This document shows, piece by piece, positions 1-8,711 of a stretch of DNA of 64,000 nt. The stretch comes from Plantactinospora soyae. GTDB taxonomy: Bacteria > Actinomycetota > Actinomycetes > Mycobacteriales > Micromonosporaceae. A program made the position numbers and the translations under genes. Location: positions 8,990,001-9,054,000 of the forward strand of contig NZ_JADBEB010000001.1 of NCBI RefSeq assembly GCF_014874095.1. The letters are read 5' to 3'. The notes under the pieces are model-generated. The model saw only the letters and a list, made by a program, of their open reading frames with translations, did no database searches and was not told the DNA's origin. How positions within the stretch are numbered: position 1 is the stretch's first letter; each line of letters opens with the position of its first letter.

Positions 1-1
1 G

Positions 2-442
2 ACCCACACCGCGCAGACGCTGCTGCTTCTCGGCCTGCTCGACGACGAGGGCCTGTCCCGCGCCGAGCTTCACCGGTTCCTGGCCGAGGCCGACACGGCC
101 AGCGGCGCCGAGTTCGACGCCGCGCTCGGATCACATCAGGACCAGGTAGTACGCCATGAAGGCGATCGGGGCGGCAAGGAAGCAGATCAGGAAGCCGAGC
201 CGGGCGTACGCAGCCGGCCTCCCGACGATGATCCTGGGCTTTCCCCAGACGTTGAGCACGGTGTACCCGGCGAAGAAGAGCATGGTCGGCAGGCCAGCGC
301 AGCTCCAGGAGAAGACCCCGATGGTGTTTCGGTCGAAGCCCTTGGAGCCCTGCACCTCGGAGACGGTGAGCAGGATCCAGATGATGATCGCGAGGACGCC
401 GGCACAGCCGAAGTAGACGGTCATCGCCCGGGCCAGCGGTGA
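2..442 (+). CDS. 3' end of an unidentified gene (partial, edge of window)
   Basis: The first 130 bases read as good protein in frame 2 (THTAQTLLLLGLLDDEGLSR, then an amphipathic helix), with nearly every third base G or C. After about base 130 the frame stays open to a TGA at 440-442, but codon bias collapses because it runs antisense to the membrane segments of the next gene. Either the true end of this gene overlaps its neighbour by about 300 bases, or the gene was cut and reads into foreign sequence. The family is not recognisable from what remains. Confidence 0.3.
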   Translation, partial: THTAQTLLLLGLLDDEGLSRAELHRFLAEADTASGAEFDAALGSHQDQVVRHEGDRGGKEADQEAEPGVRSRPPDDDPGLSPDVEHGVPGEEEHGRQASAAPGEDPDGVSVEALGALHLGDGEQDPDDDREDAGTAEVDGHRPGQR

Positions 443-1234
443 CATCGAGGGCAACAGGGGCGCCTGCTGCGCCATCGTCTCCGCCTGCACGATCATGACG
501 TCGGCGCCGTCGGCGGCCTGTCGGGCCAACTCCAACTCGCGTCGCGGATCGACCGGCCGCGCGGGCGGCATCGCCGCACCGGGCCCCTGGCCCGGACCGG
601 CCGGCGACCGTTGGTCGAACGGCAGCCGCGGACCGGGTACCTGCCCGGCCGCCGAGCTGGCCGGCAGCGCCCGCCGCCCCTGACCGCCCGGCAGTTCCGG
701 GTACGCCTGACCGGCCGGCAACTCCCCACCTCCCGCCTCCTGCCCACGTCCCCCGTACTGGACCGGCGGACCGAACGGCGTCGGCGGGCCGAACTGGCTC
801 GACTGTCCGGACTGAGTCGACTGTCCGGACTGAGTCGGAGTTCCGAACTCGTTGGAGCGGTCGTACGGAACTGGACGGTCCGACGAGCCAGGCGGGCGGT
901 CGTACGGGATCGGACGGTCCAGCTGGTCCGGGCCGGCGTACTGGGCGGGCACGGTGGGATGGCCGCCGGAGGCGGGTGGGGCGTACCGGGGCGGCTCGGG
1001 CGGCAGCATCTCGCCGACCAGGGGCGCCGACGGCCCCACTGGCACCGGTTTGCCGATCATCTGGCCGAGCGCCGTCAGCCGCTGCTGTTGCAGGGCGAGC
1101 CGCTGGTCGAGGCGGTCGACGGCCGCGCCCGTACTGCCCCGGTGTTCGGCGACCTGGGCGGCGGTCCGCTCACCGGTCCGGCGCAGGTCGTGCAGGTGCC
1201 GGGCCAGGGCCGCGTACTCGGAGAAACTCGCCAC
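131..1234 (-). CDS. Proline-rich membrane protein, partner of the FtsK-like ATPase
   Basis: Predicted protein of 367 residues. Residues 1-65 look helical and charged. About 65-235 is a Pro/Gly/Gln/Tyr-rich linker with repeated short motifs such as TQSGQS and RPIPYDR. A helical stretch follows (RQAADGADVMIVQAETMAQQ), and the last 100 residues hold three hydrophobic segments (FGCAGVLAIIIWILL, CAGLPTMLFFAGYTVL, LGFLICFLAAPIAFMAYYLV), so the C-terminus is in the membrane. The GTG start follows the stop of the ATPase gene after one base (TGA-G-GTG), so the two are surely co-transcribed and probably translationally coupled. I infer a membrane anchor or scaffold for the ATPase. No family is recognised. 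Confidence 0.8.
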   Translation of the reverse strand: MASFSEYAALARHLHDLRRTGERTAAQVAEHRGSTGAAVDRLDQRLALQQQRLTALGQMIGKPVPVGPSAPLVGEMLPPEPPRYAPPASGGHPTVPAQYAGPDQLDRPIPYDRPPGSSDRPVPYDRSNEFGTPTQSGQSTQSGQSSQFGPPTPFGPPVQYGGRGQEAGGGELPAGQAYPELPGGQGRRALPASSAAGQVPGPRLPFDQRSPAGPGQGPGAAMPPARPVDPRRELELARQAADGADVMIVQAETMAQQAPLLPSMSPLARAMTVYFGCAGVLAIIIWILLTVSEVQGSKGFDRNTIGVFSWSCAGLPTMLFFAGYTVLNVWGKPRIIVGRPAAYARLGFLICFLAAPIAFMAYYLVLM

Positions 1235-1235
1235 C

Positions 1236-3818
1236 TCAGTGCCCCTCGTCGTCCTCTTCGTAGCCGGGCCGGACGAACGGCACGATCAGCCGGGTCCGCT
1301 GGTCGTGCCGGTCCACCAGCAACGCCCGGTTCGCCCTCGGGGTGTACGCGAGATCGGTCACCCCGAGGTACATTCCCAGCTCGCCACCGGGCACGTTCAG
1401 GGCCACCAGGCAGGCGATGTCGTCACGGTTGCTGGACCCGCCGATGTCGTCGGAGAGCCGGCGCAGCCCCCGCCACCAGCCGAGCAGGTGCACCCCGTAC
1501 GCGGGGCCCTGCCGGAGCACCGCCTGTAGGTCGTCCAGCCCCGACTTGTAGTTCTCGTCCCGGGCGCTGAGGATGCCGCTGGCACCGTCCATGCCGTACC
1601 CGACGAGGAAGGTCCGGCCCGGTCCGTCGGCCGGTTGGCCGGAGAGTTTGCGCAGTTCGTCGCGGAGCCCGGCGGCGTCGAGCCGGCTGACCGGATGCCC
1701 CGCCTCGGCCAACTCTGCCATCGTCGCGTCGGCGATCTCGTCCGCGACGGCGACCAGCGGGGCGATCAGGAACCGGGCGCTGCCCGGCGGATGCTGCCGG
1801 GCCAGGCTGATGGTGGCGGCGTGCAGCACGCTCGCCCCGACCGGCGAGGTGCCGACCACCGCCAGGTGCCGCCCGGGGGTGGCGTCCAGCGGGAAGAGTG
1901 CCGAGGTCAGGTCGACGTCGACGGTACGGCCGACCAGCGCCAACGGCCGCCGTCCGCCGGGGACCAGTCCCCGGTACGTCGGATCGTCTTCGACGTGCGC
2001 CGACTCGTACCCCTTGAAGACCGCCGGTGGGCGTGAGCCCGGCTTGCGGGCCTGCCACAGCTCGTGCCGGAGCTGGGCGACCTCGGCGGCGCTGGCGTGC
2101 GCGTCCGGGAACCGGACCACGCTGTTCGCGGCGGCCAGCCCGGCGGCCGGGTTGATGATCGCCGAGCCGATCGGCAGCGCCCCGGCGGCGTCGTTGAGCG
2201 TGTCCAGCACTCCCCCGCCGCCAGGCAGGGCGACCCGGAGCGGGAACTGCCCGAAGATCGAGTCGGTCTTGCCGTACAGCGCCTCGATCCCGGTCATGCT
2301 CTGGCTGGCCAGTACGAGGTGGATGCCGTACGACCGGCCCTTGCGGGCCAGCTCCTCCAACAGGGTGACGGCCTCCCGGGCCACCGCGTCGTTGCCGGCG
2401 AAGAGGACGTGGAACTCGTCGATCACCGCCACGATCCGGGGTACCGGCTTGTCCCGGGGCAGGTCGGACAGCTTCGTCACGCCGTGCCGCTTCAGCGCCG
2501 AGGCGCGCCGGTTCAGTTCTCGGCGCAGTTCGCGGAGCACCGCCACGCCGTACTCCCGGTCGGATTCGATGCCGACCGCGCGGGCGTGCGGGATCCACGA
2601 CGGGTCGCGGCCGGTCGGCACGAACTCGGTGAAGCTGACGCCCTCCTTGAAGTCGAGCAGGTAGAGCGAGAGTTCGTCCGGGGAGTACCGGGCGGCGAGT
2701 CCGTAGAGGACGTCGAGCAGGAAGACGGTCTTGCCGGCACCGGTCCGGCCACCGACCAGCCAGTGCGGGGTCTGGTCGTCGAAGGCGCAGATCACCGGCT
2801 CCCGGCCTGATCGGCCGATCACGGCGCGCAGGCCGTTGCCGGACGACTCCGCCCAGGGGCGGGCCGGCAACAGGTCGGTGAAGTCGAGTGTCGACTCACG
2901 CCGGTGCACCTCGCCGAGCCGGTCGGCCAGCGCCGCGACCCCGCCGGCCGGGGGATCACCGTCCAGGCGTACCGGAGCGGCCAGGCCGGAGCCGTCGGAG
3001 CTGAACGGGTGGCCGGGCGGGTCGCCGATCCAGGCGTACCCCTGATGGTCCAGCCGGACTCCGGTGGTGCCACCCAGCGGCGGCGGGGTGAGCCCGGCGG
3101 ACCGGGGCGGATAGCCGGCGGCGATCACGCAGACCCCGGCGGTCGGCCCGGCGTGGGTGAGCGCGGCGAGCCGGGCGAGGTCCCGGCCGTCCGGCAGCGA
3201 GGCGGCGACCAGGAGCAGCAGTTCCGGCGTACCGGTGGTGGCCTGCTGGGCGGCGCGGGCGTGCCGTTCGGCCTCGTCGAGCCGGGCGGCGATCTCGGCC
3301 TCGGTGGTGGCCGGCGGCGGGAGCGCCCCGGCGTCGACCAGCGCCCGCAGCGGCAGGAAGGTGGCCCCGAGCGCGGCGGCGTCCAGTACCGACACCCGGA
3401 CCGAACCGGCCGGCGCGGCGGCCAGCAACCGCACCACCAGGGTACGCAGCAGCGCGGCGACCCGCCGGTCCCGGGCGTCGGTGTCGATCGCCAGGTGGGT
3501 CCCGCCGTGCAGCGGTACGACGGCCGGGAACTCGCCGTCCATGGTGGTCGCCACCCCGAGCCGGACCGGCAGCGGGCCGGCGAAGAACTGGGCTGGCTCG
3601 GGTTCGGCGCTGACCGCCTCGCCGATCCGGCGCAGCCGGTCCACGATGCCGGCGGCCTCGCCGGAGTCCGCCGGGGCCTGGATCTCGGCCAGCCCGTACC
3701 GGGCCGCGTCGAGATGCGCCCGGGCCTGCCGGTGTGCGGCGACCGCCCGCCCGAACGTGGCTGCCAGTCCCACCCTGCCTGCCCCCAACCCGCCTCGGCC
3801 TGTGTGGTCACCGGCCAC
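1236..3818 (-). CDS. FtsK/SpoIIIE-type ATPase (EccC-like)
   Basis: Predicted protein of 860 residues. The N-terminal 60 residues resemble a coiled coil. A central FtsK/SpoIIIE domain carries Walker A GGRTGAGKT near residue 356, an LLDFKEG motif after it, and Walker B VAVIDEF near residue 466. A second domain near residue 630 has only a degenerate P-loop (VVGTSPVGAS), the arrangement seen in EccC-type ATPases of type VII secretion, where later ATPase modules lose catalysis. No transmembrane segment is obvious in it; the partner gene supplies three. It may move protein or DNA, and the sequence does not decide which. GTG at 3818 gives the longest form; a second in-frame GTG 15 codons in is possible. 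Confidence 0.82.
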   Translation of the reverse strand: MAGDHTGRGGLGAGRVGLAATFGRAVAAHRQARAHLDAARYGLAEIQAPADSGEAAGIVDRLRRIGEAVSAEPEPAQFFAGPLPVRLGVATTMDGEFPAVVPLHGGTHLAIDTDARDRRVAALLRTLVVRLLAAAPAGSVRVSVLDAAALGATFLPLRALVDAGALPPPATTEAEIAARLDEAERHARAAQQATTGTPELLLLVAASLPDGRDLARLAALTHAGPTAGVCVIAAGYPPRSAGLTPPPLGGTTGVRLDHQGYAWIGDPPGHPFSSDGSGLAAPVRLDGDPPAGGVAALADRLGEVHRRESTLDFTDLLPARPWAESSGNGLRAVIGRSGREPVICAFDDQTPHWLVGGRTGAGKTVFLLDVLYGLAARYSPDELSLYLLDFKEGVSFTEFVPTGRDPSWIPHARAVGIESDREYGVAVLRELRRELNRRASALKRHGVTKLSDLPRDKPVPRIVAVIDEFHVLFAGNDAVAREAVTLLEELARKGRSYGIHLVLASQSMTGIEALYGKTDSIFGQFPLRVALPGGGGVLDTLNDAAGALPIGSAIINPAAGLAAANSVVRFPDAHASAAEVAQLRHELWQARKPGSRPPAVFKGYESAHVEDDPTYRGLVPGGRRPLALVGRTVDVDLTSALFPLDATPGRHLAVVGTSPVGASVLHAATISLARQHPPGSARFLIAPLVAVADEIADATMAELAEAGHPVSRLDAAGLRDELRKLSGQPADGPGRTFLVGYGMDGASGILSARDENYKSGLDDLQAVLRQGPAYGVHLLGWWRGLRRLSDDIGGSSNRDDIACLVALNVPGGELGMYLGVTDLAYTPRANRALLVDRHDQRTRLIVPFVRPGYEEDDEGH

Positions 3819-3930
3819 GGGCCCCGCCCGCTCCCCCGCTCTGCGGGAAGGGGCCGCGTAGTCACCGGAACACTAACCGACACAGCCGGCCGCGAGCATC
3901 TCGGCGAGCCGGCGCGCCCTCGGCTGGGGC

Positions 3931-3998
3931 GTTAGGAAGGGGCCCTTCTTCTACAGAAAGCGATAACAAGGGGCCCTTCCTTACATCCCTTCCTTACA
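3931..3998 (-). repeat. Micromonosporaceae-type hairpin repeat, copy 1
   Basis: Inverted repeat with arms GTTAGGAAGGGGCCCTT (3931-3947) and AAGGGGCCCTTCCTTAC (3968-3984), pairing at 15 of 17 positions around a loop containing AAAGCGATAA. It lies directly behind the glycosyltransferase gene, whose TAA stop is inside a second, partial copy of the element end: CCCTTCCTTACA occurs at 3974-3985 and again at 3987-3998. It matches the copy near 32.75 kb in arms and loop, in the same orientation relative to the gene it follows. It could act as a transcription terminator. Confidence 0.85.
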
Positions 3999-5139
3999 CC
4001 GCCAGCTTGCGGACGTGCTCGTAGAGGTCGAGGTAGGCGCGGGCCATGACGGCGGGGGTGAAGCGGTCGGCGGCCGTCGACAGGCAGCGCCGTGGGTCGA
4101 TCCGGGTGGCCGCGGCGAGGATGAGGTCGGGTAGTTCCTCCTCGTCGTCGGTGAGCAGGCCGGTATCGCCGTGGTCGATCAACTCTGGGAGGCAGCCCTT
4201 GGCGAGTCCGACGGCTGGGGTGCCGAGGGCGAGGGACTCGACGACGGCGGTGCCGCCGGGCTCCGCCCAGCGGAGCGGGAAGAGTGACGCGCGGGCGGAT
4301 GCGACCAGGTCGTCGCGCTCCCGCCCGGCGACGGTGCCGATCCAGCGCACCCGCGCCCCGTCGACGTGCGGGGCGACGTGTTCCCGCCAGAACTGGACGT
4401 CGGGGTTGGCGCCCGCGACCGGGTCACCCTCAGCGGCGGCCAGGTCGGCAGGCTGCCGGTACGGCCCGACCGGCCCGGCGAGGACCAGATCGAAGCCGGC
4501 CCGGTGGGCCAGCCGGGCGGCCAGGTCCTGCCCCTTCCCGGCGTTGATCCGACCGAGTACGACGACGTGTCCGCCCTTGTCGGCGGGGCGGCGCCGGTCC
4601 GCGTCCGTCGCCAGTGGGGTGGCCAGGTGGACGTGCCCGACCGAGTGTTCGCGGAGTGCCTCGGGGGCACGGGCGAGTTGTGACGCCGAGACGCCGTTGA
4701 CCCGTACCCGGTTGCCGCCGTCGAAGCTGCCGTACAGCTCGGGGTGTTTGGCCAGGTCCCAGTGCAGGGTGTGCAGGGCCGGCGGGGCGTCCGGGCCGAG
4801 CGCGGCGAGGGTGGCCAGGCCGGCCGCCTCGACATGGTCGTGTACGAGGTCGATGTCGTCCCGCTCCCGCAGCGCCCGTACGACGGCGTGCAGATGGGCC
4901 TGCACCACCCCGCAGCTCTGGTTGTACGGCCGTTGCAGGCTCTGGAACTGGCCGTCGGGAAAGATCGCGAGCCGCTCGTCGACCGGCAGTTCGCTGCTGC
5001 CGACGGTGGCGAGTACGACCCGGACGTCGAGTCGACGCAGCTCCGGTACGAGGGCGGCGATGATGTTCTCGATTCCGCCGTACCCGTTCGGCGGCACAGG
5101 CAGCCACGGTCCCGCGTTGATCAGGACGGTCAGGCTCAT
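3994..5139 (-). CDS. GT4-family glycosyltransferase
   Basis: Predicted protein of 381 residues with a GT-B fold pattern. The N-terminus has the donor/acceptor loop NGYGGIENIIAAL. The C-terminal half has VVLGRINAGKGQDLAARLA and the retaining GT4 signature EPGGTAVVESLALGTP (E-x7-E type), followed by GCLPELIDHGDTGLL. Its ATG overlaps the stop of gpgS (ATGA), so it is translationally coupled to it. A likely role is extending or modifying glucosylglycerate-type compounds, but acceptor and sugar cannot be read from sequence. Its final codons run into a hairpin repeat that provides the TAA stop. Confidence 0.85.
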   Translation of the reverse strand: MSLTVLINAGPWLPVPPNGYGGIENIIAALVPELRRLDVRVVLATVGSSELPVDERLAIFPDGQFQSLQRPYNQSCGVVQAHLHAVVRALRERDDIDLVHDHVEAAGLATLAALGPDAPPALHTLHWDLAKHPELYGSFDGGNRVRVNGVSASQLARAPEALREHSVGHVHLATPLATDADRRRPADKGGHVVVLGRINAGKGQDLAARLAHRAGFDLVLAGPVGPYRQPADLAAAEGDPVAGANPDVQFWREHVAPHVDGARVRWIGTVAGRERDDLVASARASLFPLRWAEPGGTAVVESLALGTPAVGLAKGCLPELIDHGDTGLLTDDEEELPDLILAAATRIDPRRCLSTAADRFTPAVMARAYLDLYEHVRKLAV

Positions 5140-6179
5140 GCGCCGGTCACCGCCAGCCGGCGTGCTCTGCTCCGGGCGGCCCGCATCTGCCGGGCCACCG
5201 TCGTCAGTGGCGGGCGTTCGGCGACCGAGATGTCGGTGACCTCGATCTGCCGGTCCAGGTTGGGCAGCACCTGGTCGCCGCCGCGCCGGAACTGGGTCAG
5301 TGCGGCGGCGGGGGGCACCGGTTCGGCCACCAGACCCCGGCGGTGCAGCCGGGACCAGACGGTGTAGAGGATCTGCGCCGACATCCGGCCCAGCGCCTCG
5401 GTGTCCTGGTGCCGGTGGAACCGCTCACCGAGGTCGACCTGGGCCAGTGCGTCCAGCCCGACCAGGTCCAGCAGGTCGATCAGCATGGCGATCTCGACGC
5501 CGTACCCGGAGACGAACGGGATCTGTTCGAGGACGTCGCGGCGGGCGGCGTACTCGCCCGCGAGTGGCTGGACGAAGCCGGCCAGTTCCGGCCAGAACAT
5601 GTTGAGCAGTGGTCGGGCCATCAGTTCGGTGACCCGGCCGCCGCCGTCGGGTTCCACTCCGGCGGCACCGACGAGCGGCCGGTGGTAGAAGCCCTTGACG
5701 AACGCGACGGTCGGATCGGTGAGCAGTGGTCCGATCAGCCCGGTGAGGAACCGGGGTGAGAAGCGGCGCAGGTCGGCGTCGATGAACGCGACCACGTCAC
5801 CGGTGGCGGCGGCCAGGCCGGACCAGAGCGCGTCGCCCTTGCCTTCGAGCCGGGGCAGGCCCCGGGTCATCTCGTCCTGCCCCACCACCCGGGCCCCGGC
5901 GGCGGCGGCCACCGCCGCGGTCGCGTCGGTGGACCGGGAGTCGACCACGATCAACTCGTCGATCAGCGGAGTCTTCTCGATCAGATGGCGACGCAGGGTG
6001 TCGACGATGGCACCGACGGTCGCCTCTTCGTTGCGGGCCGGGATCACGACGCTGACCGTCGTTTCCCCCTTGGCCTTCGACAGTCGGCGCGTCGTCCACT
6101 GGGCCGCATTGCCGGTCCGGTACGTAGTCCACGCCTCTACCACGGGTGAGACGGTCGCTTTCACATGCCGCACGGGCAC
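5136..6179 (-). CDS. gpgS: Glucosyl-3-phosphoglycerate synthase
   Basis: Transfers glucose from an NDP-glucose donor to 3-phosphoglycerate, the first step toward glucosylglycerate and, in mycobacteria, methylglucose lipopolysaccharides (GT81). The 347 residues carry the family landmarks: VVIPARNEEATVG, VVDSRSTDATA, GKGDALW, the metal-binding DADLRRF, VKGFYHRPL, GGRVTELMARPLLNMFWPEL, PFVSGYGVEIAMLIDL and ERFHRHQDT. The start is a GTG. It is the first gene of a two-gene unit with the GT4 enzyme. A matching glucosyl-phosphoglycerate phosphatase is not in the window. Confidence 0.93.
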   Translation of the reverse strand: MPVRHVKATVSPVVEAWTTYRTGNAAQWTTRRLSKAKGETTVSVVIPARNEEATVGAIVDTLRRHLIEKTPLIDELIVVDSRSTDATAAVAAAAGARVVGQDEMTRGLPRLEGKGDALWSGLAAATGDVVAFIDADLRRFSPRFLTGLIGPLLTDPTVAFVKGFYHRPLVGAAGVEPDGGGRVTELMARPLLNMFWPELAGFVQPLAGEYAARRDVLEQIPFVSGYGVEIAMLIDLLDLVGLDALAQVDLGERFHRHQDTEALGRMSAQILYTVWSRLHRRGLVAEPVPPAAALTQFRRGGDQVLPNLDRQIEVTDISVAERPPLTTVARQMRAARSRARRLAVTGA

Positions 6180-6392
6180 ACCCCCTGTTTTGCGATCCGA
6201 TACGCCGGCCGATCTCCTACCCCGAGCAGGTACGACGAACCCGGTTCAGGGATGACAACTTGATCACCGGACTGCGGCATCCGCGCGGCGCTCGGATGAA
6301 CGGTGCGTTTCGCCACACCGGCCGGACGTTTCCCCATCCCGGAAGAGTTTCCGCACCCCGGGAAGCGGAAAGGAGCTCAGTTCGTGTTTCTG

Positions 6393-6432
6393 GACGGGGA
6401 GGTCGGAATGAAGACGGGGAGGTCGGGATGAA
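6393..6432 (+). repeat. Duplicated ribosome-binding site and start: 7-codon minicistron
   Basis: A 20-bp unit (GACGGGGAGGTCGGAATGAA) is repeated in tandem with one mismatch at 6393-6412 and 6413-6432. Each unit contains a GGGGAGG Shine-Dalgarno and an ATG. The first ATG (6408) opens a 7-codon frame, MKTGRSG, whose TGA (6429-6431) overlaps the ATG of the following oxidoreductase gene as ATGA. Ribosomes could load on either copy. Whether the peptide is made is unknown. Confidence 0.7.
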
Positions 6433-7483
6433 GGTGTGTCGGGTCGGGCTGGTCGGGGCCGGCAATGTGGCGCAACGCCATGCCCGGGTGCTGGCAGGAT
6501 TTGCCGACACACGGATCGTCGGGGTCACGGACGTCGTGGCGGAGTCGGCCGGGCGACTGGCCGAGTCGTGTGGGGCGCGGAGGTTTCCGGACGTCGCAGC
6601 CCTGCTCACGGCGGACCTGGACGCAGTGTACGTCTGCGTGCCGCCGTTCGCGCACGGTGCCACCGAGGAGGCGGTGCTCGACGCCGGGCTGCCGCTGTTC
6701 GTGGAGAAGCCGATCGCGGCGGACCGGGAGACCGCGCTGCGGATCGCCCGGCGTCTGGCGCCGACGCCGGAGCCGGAGGCGGAGCCACGAGCGGAACCGG
6801 CCATCGGGCGACCGAGGGTGCTGACCGCCGTCGGGCACCACTGGCGCTACCTGGCGGTGGTCGAGGAGGCCCGGCGGATCCTGGCCGACCGGGCGATCCG
6901 GCTGGTCAGCGGCGCCTGGCTGGACAAGGTACCGCCGGTCGGCTGGTGGCCGCGCCGGGAGAGCTCCGGCGGCCCGGTGGTGGAACAGGCGTCCCACGTG
7001 CTCGATCTCGCCCGGCACCTGGCCGGTGAGGTCGACGAGGTCTGGGCGGTCGGGAACGGCAGCCCGCCACCGGTCGACGGGGCCGACGTCGACGGCGCGA
7101 CGGCCGCCACCCTCCGGTTCGCCTCCGGCGCGGTGGGCACGCTCAGCGCGACCTGCACGCTCGGCTGGAAGCACCGGGCCGGTCTGGAGGTGTACGCCGA
7201 CGGCCTGGCGCTCGCCGTCGGCGAGACCGGGCTCCTGGTCCGGGACGGCGAGAACGAATGGCAGATTCCCGGCGATCCGGAGGCGGCCCGGGTGGCCGTC
7301 GACCGTGCCTTCGTCGACGCGGTCCGAGGCGTCGGCGACGACATCCGGGTGCCCTACGCCGAGGCGTACCGGACCCATCTGCTGGCGCTGGCCGTCGCCG
7401 AGTCGGCCGCCACGGGTCAGGGGGTGCGGGTACCGGCGGGAACGGTGGCCGAGGCGGCGTGGACGGAGCGGGCCGGTGTCTGA
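6428..7483 (+). CDS. Gfo/Idh/MocA-family oxidoreductase
   Basis: NAD(P)-dependent sugar or cyclitol dehydrogenase family, 351 residues from ATG 6428, which has GGGAGG six bases upstream; the open frame extends further 5' without coding character. The N-terminal Rossmann motif is RVGLVGAGNVAQRHARVL. The family lysine is in LFVEKPIAAD, and the C-terminal half contains VVEQASHVLDLARHLAGEV with a candidate active-site histidine. It overlaps the next gene, an MDR dehydrogenase, by eight bases, so the two form an operon. Such pairs usually oxidise and reduce a sugar or aminocyclitol; the substrate is unknown. Confidence 0.85.
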   Translation: MKVCRVGLVGAGNVAQRHARVLAGFADTRIVGVTDVVAESAGRLAESCGARRFPDVAALLTADLDAVYVCVPPFAHGATEEAVLDAGLPLFVEKPIAADRETALRIARRLAPTPEPEAEPRAEPAIGRPRVLTAVGHHWRYLAVVEEARRILADRAIRLVSGAWLDKVPPVGWWPRRESSGGPVVEQASHVLDLARHLAGEVDEVWAVGNGSPPPVDGADVDGATAATLRFASGAVGTLSATCTLGWKHRAGLEVYADGLALAVGETGLLVRDGENEWQIPGDPEAARVAVDRAFVDAVRGVGDDIRVPYAEAYRTHLLALAVAESAATGQGVRVPAGTVAEAAWTERAGV

Positions 7484-8567
7484 CGAGCTGAACGTGGTGG
7501 TCACCGGGCCGGGCGAGGTGGTGCTCCGGGCGACCGGGGCACTGCCCGTCGTGGACGGCACCTTCCGGGTGGAGACACTGTTCAGCGGGGTGTCCGCCGG
7601 CACCGAACTGAGCTACGTCAAGGGCACCAACCCGTACCTGTCGGCCGGCTGGGACGCCACCCTGGGGCTGTTCGTGACCGGTGACCCGGACACGCCGTAC
7701 CCGGTGGAGCGGCTCGGGTACATGGAGGTGGGGCGGGTCACCCAGAGTCGTACCCCGGCGGTCACCGAAGGCACGGTGGTGGCGATGACGTACGGGCACC
7801 GGACCGCGTACCGGGGCGATCCGCTGGTCGACCGGGTGGTGCCGGTGCCGCCCGACCTCGACCCGATGCTCGGCATCTACGTGGCGCACATGGGTCCGAT
7901 CTGCGCCAACGGGCTGCTGCACGCCGCCGCCGACCTGTACGGCAGCACAGTGCGGGACCTCTCCGACGGAGTCCGGGGCCGCCGGGTGGCGGTGACCGGG
8001 GCGGGAGTGGTCGGGCTGCTCACCGCGCTCTTCGCTCGACGGGCCGGCGCCGCCTCGGTGGTCGTACTCGATCCGACGGCGCAGCGGCGGGCGGTCGCCG
8101 AGGCGCTCGGGCTGGAGACCCTCGATCCGGCGGACGGGGATCCGGCGGTGGTGCTGAAGACCCGGTGGCGGCACGCGGCCGACGACCGGGGTGCCGACGT
8201 GGTCTTCCAGTGCCGGGGGCAGGCGTCGGCGTTGCAGCTGGCGCTGCGGCTGCTCCGACCGCAGGGCACGGTGATCGACCTCGCCTTCTACCAGGGCGGC
8301 GCGGAGCCGGTCCGGCTCGGTGAGGAGTTCCACCACAACGGGCTGTCGCTGCGCTGCGCGCAGATCGGCCGGGTACCCCGGGGGCTGGCCCCGACCTGGG
8401 ACCGCGACCGCCTGTCGGCCGAGACGATCGCCCTGCTCCGGGAGTACGGCGACGAGCTGCGCAAACACCTCGTCTCGGCGGTGGTCCCGCTCGACGAGGC
8501 GCCCGCGTTGCTGACCGACCTGGCCGCCCGCCGACGTTCCGAGTTGCAGGTCGTACTCGCCGCCTGA
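7476..8567 (+). CDS. Medium-chain dehydrogenase/reductase (MDR) family protein
   Basis: Predicted protein of 363 residues from GTG 7476. A GroES-like N-terminal half (FSGVSAGTELSYVKGTNPY, LGYMEVGRV) is followed by a Rossmann fold, VAVTGAGVVGLLTALFARR. The usual GHE zinc-ligand motif is absent, and I do not see the four-cysteine structural-zinc lobe, so this is probably a zinc-free or single-zinc threonine-dehydrogenase-like branch. It starts inside the end of the Gfo/Idh gene (8-base overlap), which implies coordinated action on one substrate. The substrate is not known. Confidence 0.82.
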   Translation: MSDELNVVVTGPGEVVLRATGALPVVDGTFRVETLFSGVSAGTELSYVKGTNPYLSAGWDATLGLFVTGDPDTPYPVERLGYMEVGRVTQSRTPAVTEGTVVAMTYGHRTAYRGDPLVDRVVPVPPDLDPMLGIYVAHMGPICANGLLHAAADLYGSTVRDLSDGVRGRRVAVTGAGVVGLLTALFARRAGAASVVVLDPTAQRRAVAEALGLETLDPADGDPAVVLKTRWRHAADDRGADVVFQCRGQASALQLALRLLRPQGTVIDLAFYQGGAEPVRLGEEFHHNGLSLRCAQIGRVPRGLAPTWDRDRLSAETIALLREYGDELRKHLVSAVVPLDEAPALLTDLAARRRSELQVVLAA

Positions 8568-8711
8568 CCGGATCGGCTGGGTCCCGGTCGAGGTGCGTGT
8601 GCGGGTCGGTAGGGGTCCGGCCGAGATGCGTGTGCGGGCCGTGTGCGCGTCGTGTGCGCCGGGCCGGCGACGCTCCGTTCGAGGAAGTTCAGACGCGAAC
8701 GGAGACACGGA

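Noticed and set aside
611-1570. 319-codon frame on the + strand
   Set aside because: Low-complexity Arg-rich shadow of the ATPase and membrane-protein genes.
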